Assembly (NCBI RefSeq): GCF_027244095.1
Contig: NC_069658.1
Span: forward strand, 262,082,687 to 262,146,686
Reading direction: 5' to 3'
Length of the DNA: 64,000 bases
Source: Hemicordylus capensis
Taxonomy: Eukaryota > Chordata > Lepidosauria > Squamata > Cordylidae
Shown: positions 22,763 to 32,819 of the stretch, piece by piece
How positions within the stretch are numbered: the stretch's first letter is position 1
Layout: each line of letters starts with the position of its first letter
Notes under the pieces: model-generated
The model's input: only the letters and a program-made list of their open reading frames with translations
Database searches by the model: none
Told to the model about the DNA's origin: nothing
Program-made: the position numbers and the translations under genes

Positions 22763-25700
22763 CTGGAATTGGTGAAAGAAGAGTCTTTGTTTCACTGTTA
22801 TAATGAACTAGCATCACTTCATTATGGCAGGTGGATATATGCAGACAGGGGGGTTTCATAATGGTGTGTGTGTGTGTGTTTATACACTTGTGGTATGCAT
22901 CTACCGCCCCACCCTGCACCACCATCCTCTATAGAATCCCTGTCAGTGAAGGCCAGTGTCAGACATAGAAGGTTTTGCCTCTACCATAATGTGGCAGTCA
23001 TTCATTCATGTGATAGAAAGTGAGAATAAAACCTCTTCTGCAGACCCAACCCAAGCTGGCACCTAAGGTGACACTGCCTTGGAACCCTACAATGCACAGA
23101 CCACACTGTGTGCCATGCACCAAACCTGCCATCTCCCCAATCTTCCCCCATTCCCAGCTTGATTCACACAGCATGTGCCTATTTCCTTTCCAGGCTGACT
23201 TTCCCACCTCCTTCCACCCTGATCGTGCCACCATCCATGCCAATTCACCCCCATCCCACAGTCCCCCAGTCTCCTCATCCACCTCATGCCAATTTGGTTT
23301 ATGTGGCAGTGGTCACTGATACAACTCCTCCTCCTCCTCCTCCTCCTCCCATTTGTCCCACTTCCTGCCTTTTGAAAAATGCAGAAGGCAGATCATAGAA
23401 TGATACTTGCCCCATGCCTTGCAGGGGACAGTCAAACAGGAGGGGGAAGACCAGTGTGGTGGCTGGGCAATACCACTGCTGCTAAAGTGTGTGCCGTCGA
23501 GTCGGTGTCGACTCCTGGCGCCCACAGAGCCCTGTGGTTGTTTTTGGTAGGATACAGGAGGGGTTTACCATTGCCTCCTCCTGCACAGTATGAGATGATG
23601 CCTTTCAGCATCTTCCTATATCGCTGCTGCCTGATATAGGTGTTTCCCATAGTCTGAGAAACATACCAGCGGGGATTCGAACCGGCAACCTCTGGCTTGC
23701 TAGTCAAGTCATTTCCCCACTGCCCCATTAGGTGGCTGCCACTGCTGCTAGCTGCTGTTAATTACTGAGGTGGTTGGTGAGGAGGAGGCAATAGGCCAGT
23801 GGAGACAGCTAATCCTCTGCCTCTGCCAATTTGCCACCTGGGGTAACCACCTCAATTTGCCTTATTATTTATTATTCATCAAACTTTATCAAAATTTTCA
23901 TCAAAATTTATTATTCATCCAAAGGAGTCTGGCCATGCTCCTTCATACCTCCTGCTTATTCTAGCCATTGAGCATGCATATATCCCCCCCACCCACCCAC
24001 CCACCCCGTGTGGTTTTGTGAATTGCCAGCTCCATAAAGGAGTGGTGCCAAGAAACGAAACGTGTCCCCAGAATACTCCTTACCCTTCATGATTCTGTAA
24101 GTGAAGCAGACTTGCTCATCCTTGATGGCTGTGCACTTGTGTCTAGGTGGACTGCACGGTGCCCCTGGCTCCATAGAGGCACAGCGCCGACAATTCACAG
24201 CACCTGCTAATAAAGAGACACTTTGAAAAAAATTCTAATGGCTCTCTGTTCACAGCAGCCTTACAGGAGTGGCCTATACAGCAAGTCTACCCTCTTTAAA
24301 GCCCTATTCAGACATTACGCTGTACGTGCATACAGTTCTGGTTGCCATATCTCAGAAAGGACACTGTAGAACTGGAAAAGGTGCAGAAGACAGCAACTAA
24401 AATGACTGAGGGCTAGCACCTCCCTTACGAGGTAAGGCCTTGCGAGGAGAGCTGGTCTTGTGGTAGCATTGCTACTGTAGCAAGCATGTATTGTCCTCTT
24501 TGTTAAGCAGGGTCCACCCTGGTTTGCATTTGAATGGGAGACTACGTGTGAGCACTGTAAGATATTCCCTCTCAGGAGATGGGGCTGCTCTGGGAATAGC
24601 ACCTGCATGCTTGCCTGCAGAAGGTTCCAAATCCCCTCCCTGGCATCTCCAAGATAGGGCTGAGAGAGACTCCTGCCTGTAACCTTGGAGAAGCTGCTGC
24701 CAGTCTGCGTAGACAATTCTGAGCTAGATGGGCCAGTGGTCTGACTCAATATATGGCAGCTTCCTATGTGGAAGATAACATTTGAGTCTTTTTAGTTTAG
24801 AAAAAAGTAATTTAGGGGAGACATGATAGAGGTGTATAAAATTATGCACGGTGTGGTCAGAATGGATAGGGAGAAGTTCTTTCCCCTGTATCACCACACT
24901 TGAACCAGGGGTCATCAGGCTCAGACTGGCCCACAGGGCATATTCCCGATGTGCCTCACCTGCGGGGTGCCCCTGAGCCCCGCTGCACTCAGCAGCAGTG
25001 AATACTCCCACCCTTAAGTACCCATTCTGCTCAAAACCCAGCGCCCTCCCCACATACATTCCACCACCCTCTCAATGCCCCCAGTCTGGTCCTGGGGGTC
25101 ATCCCATGAAACTGATTGCCAGGAAATTTAGGACTGACAAAAGGAAGTACTTCTTTCACACAGCACAGAATTAATCTACGGAATCCTTTACCATGGAATG
25201 TGGTGATAGCCACTTGCTTGGATGGCTTTAAGCAAATCATGGTGGACAAGTCTTTCAATGGCTACTAGTATTGATGGCTATAGGCTACCTCCAGGCTCAG
25301 AGGCAGGAGGCCTCCAAGCACCAGTTGCAGGGGAGCAACCACAGGAGAGTGGGCATGCCCTCATTTCATGCCTGTGGACTTCTCAGAGGCATCTGGTGGG
25401 CCACTGTGGGAAACAGGGTGCTGTACTAGATAGGCCTTGGGCCTAACCCTCTTCTTATGTTCTTATCTGTCCCTGGGAACCTACATGGTTTTGTGTAAAT
25501 GACTAGTGTTCATTTAAAGGTGAACCTGGGTGCAGGCCCCCTGACATACAAGATATAAACAGGAAGTATACTGCTGAACCTGTGTTCAACATATCATATG
25601 AATAACTGTATCTGCATAGATTTGTGCCTGTTTGCACCATGCACAGATTGTACGAGTGATTAACATGTGAAAAGTGGAATACAGGAACTATTAAAGGAAT

Positions 25701-26400
25701 GGTGCCATATCTTGCCTCATATATGAGAATTTTCTCATTTCAAAACTTAGGAACCTGACTCCGCTGTGACCTCCGTGATCACAAGCAAAGGTGAAGTGTT
25801 TCACTTCCCCCACACTGTGCCCCCAGAGGTTGAGATTTGCCCAGGTAATCATATTCTTGACAACCATTTCCATGGCAGCCATCCAGATACTTCCAATGAA
25901 GGAATTTATCTCAGAAGACTTGGGGTCTGGGAGAAAACCTTGACTTTTCAAAGCTGCCAGTACCTGAAAGTGCAAGGGGAGGCTTAATGTGTGTCTGAGC
26001 ACAGAGAGATGTATTGCACCCTTTGGTTCCCCTAAAACTCTTCTCTTACGCAGGTCGTAATGATATTGTTAGTTAGTTCACATCATCATAAAAAAAATTC
26101 CAGAGGGCTGTGTGTCCTCCATAGACATTCGAATTTGTCTTCGCTTGTTTGTGAGAAGGTATCCTGGAAGAATCCCCAGACTACTTTCTGATCCCATTTC
26201 ATAATGCAGATTGGGAGCATCACTTCTGAACAAGAGAGGGGGAAGGGGAGAATAGCACCTGTATGCTAGTGGCATCTCTCTCCTACCTCTCTAAGGTGCG
26301 ACTTACCTCCTTGTCCAAGGCTGAGGAAAACACAGACAGTAAGAAGGCAAACCTGGGCCACAGAAGGCCTTTGAATCACCAGGAAGAAGCTGCCCTCCAT
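22620..26400 (-). CDS. Secreted Ly6/uPAR-domain protein 2 (PATE/LY6G6-like), 3 exons
   Basis: Exons join(26400-26307, 24203-24084, 22762-22620) encode 118 residues. Exon 1 is a signal peptide (MEGSFFLVIQRPSVAQVCLL, then TVCVFLSLGQG). The LU domain reads GAVNCRRCASMEPGAPC, then SPPRHKCTAIKDEQVCF, and in exon 3 RGC, RC, YEFLCC and HMCNRLN. Ten cysteines match the first gene. Introns are phase 1, GT-AG, 2.1 and 1.3 kb. The protein ends three residues after CN, so there is no GPI tail. Exon 2 is one codon longer than in gene 1. The two mature proteins clearly differ in most surface positions while keeping the cysteines, as expected in fast-evolving Ly6/PATE families. Receptor and tissue cannot be read from sequence. 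Confidence 0.87.
23325..23350. repeat. (CTC)n microsatellite
   Basis: A short tandem CTC run in intron 2 of the second Ly6-type gene. Confidence 0.95.
23485..23737 (-). mobile_element. tRNA-derived SINE with RTE/BovB-like tail
   Basis: On the minus strand the head has a tRNA-like B box (ggttcgaatccc) after gcagtggggaaatgact. The end reads ggagtcgacaccgactcgac then ggcacac, similar to the gagtcggacacgactgag-type end of BovB LINEs. The element is complete or nearly so. It lies in intron 2 of the second Ly6-type gene. Confidence 0.7.
24084..24203 (-). CDS. Exon 2 of Ly6-type gene 2
   Basis: The acceptor is attagcag|GT and the donor is GAAGG|gtaaggag. It is 120 nt with phase-1 junctions. It encodes GAVNCRRCASMEPGAPC, then SPPRHKCTAIKDEQVCF and TYRIMK, with the first five LU cysteines. 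Confidence 0.88.
24432..24775 (+). mobile_element. 5S rRNA-derived SINE (nested in CR1)
   Basis: Full-length copy. The 5S-like segment ttaagcagggtccaccctgg and tgaatgggagac matches 5S rRNA box A/C areas. The body and the tail (cagcttcctatgtgg) match the copies at 15327 and 47171. Confidence 0.88.
24916..25094. mobile_element. Small hAT-type MITE nested in CR1
   Basis: The ends are CAGGCTCAGACTGG and the complement of CAGGACCAGACTGG. A perfect 8-bp duplication, GGGGTCAT, is at 24908-24915 and 25095-25102. It is 179 bp with no coding capacity. Confidence 0.88.
25469..26306. other. Intron 1 (part) of Ly6-type gene 2
   Basis: No exon or named repeat was seen. Chance open frames only. Confidence 0.45.
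26307..26400 (-). CDS. Exon 1 (signal peptide) of Ly6-type gene 2
   Basis: ATG is at 26400-26398 and the donor is AAGGAG|gtaagtcg. It is 94 nt. The signal peptide has core VCLLTVCVFLSLGQG. It has the same length and phase as exon 1 of gene 1. Confidence 0.88.
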
Positions 26401-26520
26401 TGGATGGCCTTTTGGCATGGAAAAAGAGACACTAACCTCTCCTCAGTGGCCAGGTGAGCTTTTATACCTGTCACAAAACACACCTACACTTCAGAGATCA
26501 ACCTGCCCTTTTGGAGGTGG
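26401..26520 (-). promoter_or_regulatory. Promoter of Ly6-type gene 2
   Basis: A canonical TATAAAAG is at 26466-26459 on the minus strand, about 60 nt before the ATG, so the 5'UTR should be about 30-35 nt. The upstream block acacacctacacttcagaga with tcaacctg (26478-26508, plus-strand reading) is shared with gene 1 and the relic. Confidence 0.75.
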
Positions 26521-26534
26521 ATCAAAAACATGGG

Positions 26535-26722
26535 TGATGGGGCCATATCTCAGTGGTAGAGCATTTGCACATCCCAGGTTCAACCCCTGGCTTTCCCATG
26601 TAGCGCTGGGAAAGACTCCTGCCTGAAAACCTTGGAGAGCCACTACCAGGCAGTTTAGACCATACTGAGCTAGATGGACCAATGATCTGAATCGACATAT
26701 AAGGCAGCTTCCTCTGTTTCTG
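26535..26722 (+). mobile_element. tRNA-derived SINE with CR1-type tail
   Basis: The head gggccatatctcagtggtag (A box) and ggttcaacccctggc (B box) are tRNA-like. The rest (ctgcctgaaaaccttggaga, tgagctagatggaccaatga, ggcagcttcctctg) is the same tail used by the 5S-derived SINE. Confidence 0.85.
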
Positions 26723-26774
26723 TGTCATGAGAGATCACTGCTGACCTTTTGAGTCCTGGAACTCTAAGCAAAAT

Positions 26775-27205
26775 ACAGATGATAGCTTAGTGGTAGAGCT
26801 CCTGCTTTGTGTGCATAAGACAAAGACACATTTGCTGAAGGCACATTGATTCACCCAGGCTTTTAATTAGATGTATGGTTTAAATTTTTAATGCTGGTTT
26901 AAATGATTTTAATGTTAATGTTTTTAATGTTTAATTGATTTTAATTGTTCAATTGATTTAGTTCTGATTTTAACTGTTAAACTTATTTTAATTGTTTTTA
27001 TTTGTTGTAAACCGCCCTGGGCCATTTTGGAGGGGTGGCATATAAATCAAGTAAATAAGGTCCCAACTTCCATCCCTAGCATCTTCAGGCAAGTCAGAGC
27101 TAGAGTCCCATCTGAAACTGTGGAGAGCCATTGCTTTCCATTGTAAATGATACTGAGCTAGATGGACCAATGATCTCAGTAAAAGGTAGCTTCCTATTTT
27201 CATTT
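26775..27205 (+). mobile_element. tRNA-derived SINE split by an L2 tail
   Basis: The left part is at 26775-26848 (atagcttagtggtagagctc) and the right part at 27059-27205 (cttcaggcaagtcagagcta, tgagctagatggaccaatga). They are separated by an L2 3'-end insertion, so this SINE is older than that L2 event. Confidence 0.75.
26850..27058 (+). mobile_element. L2 LINE 3' tail insertion
   Basis: AT-rich ttaattgttttta stretches followed by aaaccgccctgggccatttt, ggaggggtggcatataaatc, the common L2 3' end in squamates. It interrupts a tRNA-derived SINE. Confidence 0.8.
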
Positions 27206-28689
27206 TCCAAACATTAAAACACCTCCTCCTCCCCGCTAAGTCCTCGATTTCTAGGACCACCAGACTGTACTTACATTTCACTCATTGCTTGACAAGGGAG
27301 GGGGGAGCCCAATCAAGGCACCCCCATATAATGGAATGGGTGTTCACAGATGGAAAACAATAACTCTGTCATTCCACTTTCAACACTCATGGGTGGGCGG
27401 GTAGGACACACTCTTCTCTACCATGCCCACATGTTCAACTTGTCCTGTATCACGTGGCCATTATTGATGGAACTTGCAACCTTCTGTCTTCCAAGTTTCA
27501 ACACCTTGTTATCTTACTGTACCCAAATGTTCTGCTCCCTCTGAACCTTCTCATCTAGCTCAGTCTCCTTGTCTTTTAAAAGAGGCGCAGTGTCCTCTCC
27601 CACACCCACATTTCTCTTTAAAAGGAAGAAACAGGAGACAAGAGTTCCAGCACTGAGTATATTGTTACACTGTATTGTATATTTATTTATTACACTTCTT
27701 TCCTTCTTATCCTTTAGGAAAAAAAACTCAGAGCAGCTATCTGTGAGGCTCCCACGATCTCCCACTTGAGTACTGCTGAGGTTCACACCTCCTTTGCTTC
27801 CCCAGCTACTGTATGACTTGGTCCTCCCAGATCATCTGATGGGCTTATTTTTGCTTTGGCCAATGTCTGCTGGCACAAGTGATAAAGAGTCTTTAAGTTC
27901 ATGTGCAGACATAATTCTTCAGAAAGGCACAGCAGCATGAGACCTTTCCGCACAATCCTTATGTTGTGCATTAAATGTGCGTTGCTTCTCATTGGTTGTG
28001 CTTACTTGGCACGTTCGTATGAATAAATGTTTATTTTCAAGGCTTCACTCCTGTTGAAATGTTAGCACTTTCCCTGAGTGCATCATGTTTTATATCAGGG
28101 AATGTATGATTTTTCTCTCAGGATCTGTAGCCTTATTCAGACATTATGTTAAATACATAGACAATCTGAGTAGAGTGACTGTGCTCAGATTGTATATGTA
28201 TTTAGTGCACACGTGTATAGTTCTGCATGCATGTACAATTACTTACACAATATGTTCAACTAACATAGCATACTTCCTATCTCTACCCTATATTTGAGGG
28301 GACCTGTGCCCAGGTTCACTTTTTAAATGAACATATGTACAATCATTCATACAAAAACACATACATGTGTGCAGACACCTGTATATAACGCCAGAATTAT
28401 AATGCCAAAATCAAGCTTCAAACAACTGCAAATGCACTGTGAGCTTTTTTTTTTTTTTTAATGTAGGTGTGGCTCTGGCATATTAGCAAATATAGAACTG
28501 GGATATGCTATTCCTCATTGGCTTCCACTTCCTCCTTACCCACCTCCTGTTTGAGAATGACGTGTCTAGCAGCTAGTTGCCTGAGGCAGGAGGAGGCTGC
28601 CCGGCTTCTGTCTCATACACTTGGCTTTGGGGCCCTTTCTTTCCCAGCACTAAGAGGAAGAGGAAGAGGCAAGCAAACAAGCAGCTAAA
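27206..28689. other. Upstream region of Ly6-type gene 2
   Basis: About 27480-27660 is the block duplicated upstream of gene 1 (18965-19140). The rest is unassigned. No exon was seen. Confidence 0.55.
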
Positions 28690-29460
28690 GACAGCACTTA
28701 GTTGCAGCAGCGTGCTTTCTTTTCCTTGTTCACCTTCCCCTTTACTACTATCACTGTGCATTTTCATCATCTTGAATAATTTGGGGTCATCTGCAAATTT
28801 AGTTACCTCACTACTCACCTCTGGCTCCAGATCAGATGTGAATAATTTGAATAGTACCAGTCCCAATACAAACCTTTGCGGGGTTCTACTGTTTTCTTCC
28901 ATCCAGTGTGAATCCTACCTGGTTGCTCCTGCCCCCTGATTCTTGTTCTGTAACCAGTTATTCAGAAGAGGATCCATCACTTTATCCTAGGGCTGCTTTG
29001 TTTACTGAACAAAGTAATTTCACCAAAAAACCTTTTGGATGGCCAAATATATAATGTCTGCCTGTCAAATACTTGTTGACACTCTCAAAGAATTCTAATA
29101 TTCTAAAGAGGCAAAACTTCCCTTAGCAGAGACCATAATGATTCTTGCTCAGCAAGGCATGTTCTTCATTATGTGAAATCTAACTTCAATAATGCTTTCC
29201 ACCCACAACAACAATTCGGCTAATGGACCTGTAATTTTCCAACTCCCACATAATCCCCGTTTCAAAAAGTAACCTTATGTTGCCTACCTCCCAATTATCT
29301 ATCTAGTATCATGTTTTTGTTAAAGGGTAAACTATTTAAGAATTTGCATGTGTATGCCATCAGGGCTTGATGATCTGTTAGTTCTTAAATTGTCAATTAG
29401 TCCTAGAACTTCATTTCATGCCACCTTGATTTGATTTAGTTCTTCAGACACCTGTAAGGT
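28690..29460 (-). mobile_element. Old CR1 LINE reverse-transcriptase fragment
   Basis: The minus strand carries a decayed RT segment (RFVLGLVLFKLFTSDLEPEV, then TKFADDPKLFK, where FADD marks the active site), continuing upstream with eroded fingers-domain sequence to about 29460. Many breaks and low similarity indicate an old copy. Confidence 0.7.
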
Positions 29461-29594
29461 GCGGAGTGGCGGGGAGCAGTCCTGGTGGTGCTGATTTCTA
29501 CCTGACATCTTCTGCACTGAAAACTGACACATAATTTTTCTTATCTTATGTTTATTTTATTTAATGAATTTATTTAGAACCATGCCTAGTCCCT

Positions 29595-29770
29595 ACATTC
29601 CCAAACAGGAGCCACATCCCACTGGATCACTTTTGCATGAATAGAAAGTGACCTATTCTCAATGGTCAGGTTATTATTATTTTTTCTGCATCATATCACA
29701 TATCTACATTCCAGAGATCAATCTGTGCTTTTGGAGAAAATGGCTCATGGACCACTGGACCATAAGGAAC
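29595..29770 (-). pseudogene. Relic of a third Ly6-type gene (promoter + exon 1)
   Basis: The segment aligns with the promoter and start of exon 1 of both Ly6-type genes. Shared pieces are ttttgcatg...agaaagtgacc, aatggtcaggt, catatctacattccagagatca and a downstream atggctcatggacc block seen at gene 1. The TATA position has become a TTATTATTATT run. The signal-peptide frame cannot be followed beyond the first codons, no donor is present, and no exon 2 or 3 was found near it. It is a 5' remnant of a lost tandem copy. Confidence 0.6.
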
Positions 29771-30705
29771 ATTGCTATCTGTTTGAATGCCGGCCACCCT
29801 AACAAATATTAACATTCATTCCTCACCTGATCGTGGAGTTTCTGGGGCTGGTAGATCTGCCTAATATATTGCTCCTTGTTCTATGGCTTTCTCCCCCCCC
29901 CCTTTCTTAAGGGTCAAACTACATGTTATTTTAGAGTTGTGCTTTGTAAGCATGTAAAAAAAATTTTTTTAAGAGGTCAGGCAGCAACTGTTGCTGAAAG
30001 CATGTTTCATGCTCCCTCTTGTGGGGCACACCATACAAACAGCAAATAAACCTGTGTAAACTGCCCTGAGCCGTTTTTTGGAAGGGCGGTATAGAAATTG
30101 AATTAATAACAATAATAACAATAAACAGTGGCAGCATGCCCAGCTGCTGAGGCTGGCAACAAGGAAGTGGTGCTTGAGTATGTAATGCGGGGGGGGGGGG
30201 GCAGTGATGGGCTGGATGGCACCAATGCTGGCACCCACCCAAGGATGGAGCCAGTGACAGGGGTCGGGTGGCTGTTGCCATTTATCTGGAGCAGCCAAAA
30301 GCAGTGAGCTAGGGCTGTGCGTGAATGCACAAAGTGGGTTCTGCACATGTAGGAGAAGAGCCCTATTCAGATAGGATTCTATAAATGCATTTAGATGCTT
30401 GTATATATTTTTGTGTGAATGACTGTACATGTAATCATTTAAAAAGTGAACACAGGCCTGTCAAATTCAGGGAACAGATAGGAAGTGTGCCACTGTTCAC
30501 ATGTGTGAATAACTCCACACATGTTCAGATCTGTATATGCACATATTGTACTTGCATTGAACATATTGGTTGCCACATTCATCAGATATGAACTGATACA
30601 ACACCTGGGGGCATAATTTCTTGATACAACACTTAACTCTGAGGGAGGCACTCTAGAGAGAATCCGGAAATGAGGGCAAGGGGTTTATGATCCACATATA
30701 TAGGA
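29771..30705. other. Spacer with an L2 tail fragment
   Basis: A short L2 3' end (aaactgccctgagccgtttt, gggcggtatagaaattgaat) lies at 30045-30125 on the plus strand. A G-rich run is at 30187-30202. No gene was recognised. Confidence 0.55.
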
Positions 30706-30945
30706 GAGCCAGCGTGGTATAGTGGTTAGAGTGCTGGACTAGGACCAGGGAGACCCGAGTTCAAATCCCCATTCAGCCATGAGACTTCCTGGGTGACTCT
30801 GGGCCAGTCACTTCTCTCTCAGCATAGCCTACTTCCCAGGGCTGTTGTGAAAGAGAAACTTAAGTATGTAGTACACCGCTCTGGGCTCCTTGGAGGAAGA
30901 GCGGGATATAAATGTAATAATAATAATAATAATAATAATATAGAA
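30706..30945 (+). mobile_element. Sauria-type tRNA-derived SINE
   Basis: tRNA-like head (gtggtatagtggttagagtg, gagttcaaatcccc), then gggccagtcacttctctctc, cagggctgttgtgaaag and gagcgggatataaatg, ending in (ATA)n. Complete copy. Related copies are at 40336, 41455 and 57393 on the minus strand. Confidence 0.9.
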
Positions 30946-31639
30946 AGCCAGCCAGCAACACAGGTGCCAGAGAAAGGGTAATACTATGGGGCTTTTAAAC
31001 ATTGACATCATGTAGCTACAATGCCTGGAGAAAAGGACCAGAAAAATAAAGTTCATTAAAGTAATCTTCCCACTCAAATACCTGGACATATTTACTCAAA
31101 AAGAAGTCATTGTGTTCAATGGGATTTTTCTCACTGGCATGTTTAGGATTGCAGCCTGAACAGGATTAGCATTACTGCAGCCATGCATTGGCTGCAGCAA
31201 TCCTGCAACAGGATTAGCATTACTAATTACTAACAGTATTAGCATTACTTCACAGCCTGTGGTGAAATGATACAATAGTGTATAGAGCAGAAATATTTTT
31301 CTGTAAATTAGCTTGGAACACAGTGAAGTTGTCAATCATGGGTGGCAGAGTGTGACAGTTGGGAGTTAATAGTGGAGAACAGGAGGAGTGGATTTTGGGA
31401 TCTGGTGAGAAGGACTCTCAAAAAGAGATGCTTTTAAGTTTAGACTCAAAAGATTAAAAATGGTCTATAATAAAAATTGAGAATAAGACAGTCTGTGACA
31501 AAGACTGGATAAAAAGGACAGTTCTGGGAAGGACCTGGGTTAAAGTTTGAAGCACTGAGTGAAACGCAGCCAAGCTCTGTAAAAAGAAACATCAATACTG
31601 CAACCAAGCAAGTTAGCAGTCCTACGTCATAGTAGTGTG
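30946..31639. other. No gene; short direct repeats
   Basis: Copies of cagcaatcctgcaacaggatt / aggattagcattact recur at 31155-31260 as a small local duplication. Nothing else was recognised. Confidence 0.45.
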
Positions 31640-32393
31640 ATTGATTGATTGATTGATTGATTAAGTGCCATCAAGTCTGTGTCAACTCTTAGCGACCACA
31701 TAGATAGATTCTCTCCAGGATTATCTGTATTCAGCTTGGCCTTTAAGGTCTCTCAGTGGTGCATTCATTGCTGTCACAATCGAGTCCATCCACCTTGTTG
31801 CAGGTCGCCCTCTTCTACTCTTTCCTTCAACTTTTCCCAGCATTATGGACTTCTCAAGGGAGCTGGATTTTCGCATAATGTGTCCAAAGTATGCTAGTTT
31901 GAGCCTGGTCATTTGCACCTTGAGTGAAAATTCTGGACTGATTTGTTCTCTGGTCATTTGTTTGTTTCCCTGGATGTCCATAGTATCCTCCAAAGTCTTC
32001 TCCAGCACCAAAGTTCAAAAAGTCCATACTTTTTCTATCTTGCTTCTTCAGAGTCCAGCTTTCGCATCCAGTGTGTCTAAATAACCTTTCCAAGACCTTC
32101 ACTGCAACCCTGCCAAGTGCTAGTCTGCAGCGTATTTCTTGACTGCTGGATCCTTTACTGTTGACGGTCAATCCTAAAAGGCAGAAGCTATCCACCACTC
32201 AAGTGTCTTCATTGTCTCTTCTGAGGCTGGTTGCTGTACCTGTTGTCATTAGTTTAGTCCTCTTTACGTTTAGTCGAAGTCCAATTTTTTCACTGAGCTC
32301 CTTGACTTTCATTACTAGAGCTTGCAGATCATCTGCATTCTCAGCTATCAGAGTGGTGTCATCACCATATTGCAGGTTATTGATATTTCAGTG
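31640..32393 (-). mobile_element. BovB/RTE LINE, 5'-truncated
   Basis: The minus strand encodes the C-terminal part of RTE ORF2. It includes QYGDDTTLIAENADDLQAL (the RT active-site box, near 32370-32310) and, at 32011-31721, LKLAYFGHIMRKSSSLEKSI, then GRPATRWMDSI. The 3' end carries gctaagagttgacacagact and a (TCAA)n tail at 31640-31662. Several frame changes make it inactive. The 5' truncation is near 32393. Confidence 0.9.
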
Positions 32394-32819
32394 ACCTGTG
32401 TACACATTGTAGTGTACACAAACCTAAAACTTGGTTCTTGTTTTTGTTTGAAACATCTCTGACTCTGACTGATTCCCGTCAACAGCCTTCCCCGTGACAG
32501 CAACGTCACATTTAACAGGATAAGAAACCCCAAGCCTTACAGTGGCTTCATAACAAACAAATGGTGGCAGCGGAGAAACAGACGAAGTGAGCAAGCTTAG
32601 GTAACCTTAAAAGAGGAGAACATCTGGCAATAAACTTGGCACACACCGCAGAATCAGACCCAAACGCAACACAGCCGACTGAAACTTAGACTGAAGTCCC
32701 AAGCAAGTACATTGACCTGGGAATCAGTCCCACCACTGACTGAACTCAGACGGAGACGGATATACTTCTGAGCAGATTTGCCTAGAACTGCGCTGCTGCT
32801 CATCACCCTCCAAGATTGC
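32394..32819. other. Unassigned stretch before the CpG island
   Basis: No gene. A tggtggcagcgg motif at about 32563 recalls a retroelement primer-binding site, but no matching LTR could be shown, so I do not call one. Confidence 0.35.

Larger units (their letters stand above)
24325..25468 (+). mobile_element. CR1 LINE 3' end with two nested insertions
   Basis: The plus strand shows the terminal ORF2 and 3'UTR of CR1 (ttctggttgccatatctcag, agaggtgtataaaattatgc, cactgtgggaaacagg, ending ttcttatgttcttat). A 5S-derived SINE sits at 24432-24775 and a small hAT MITE at 24916-25094. The CR1 therefore predates both. All lie in intron 1 of the second Ly6-type gene. Confidence 0.88.

Noticed and set aside
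31845-32394. Plus-strand frames over the BovB copy
   Set aside because: They are antisense shadows of the RTE ORF2 on the minus strand.
32500-32600. tggtggcagcgg motif as a retroelement primer-binding site
   Set aside because: I could not find an LTR boundary before it or coding remains after it. A similar motif near 39055 also lacks support.
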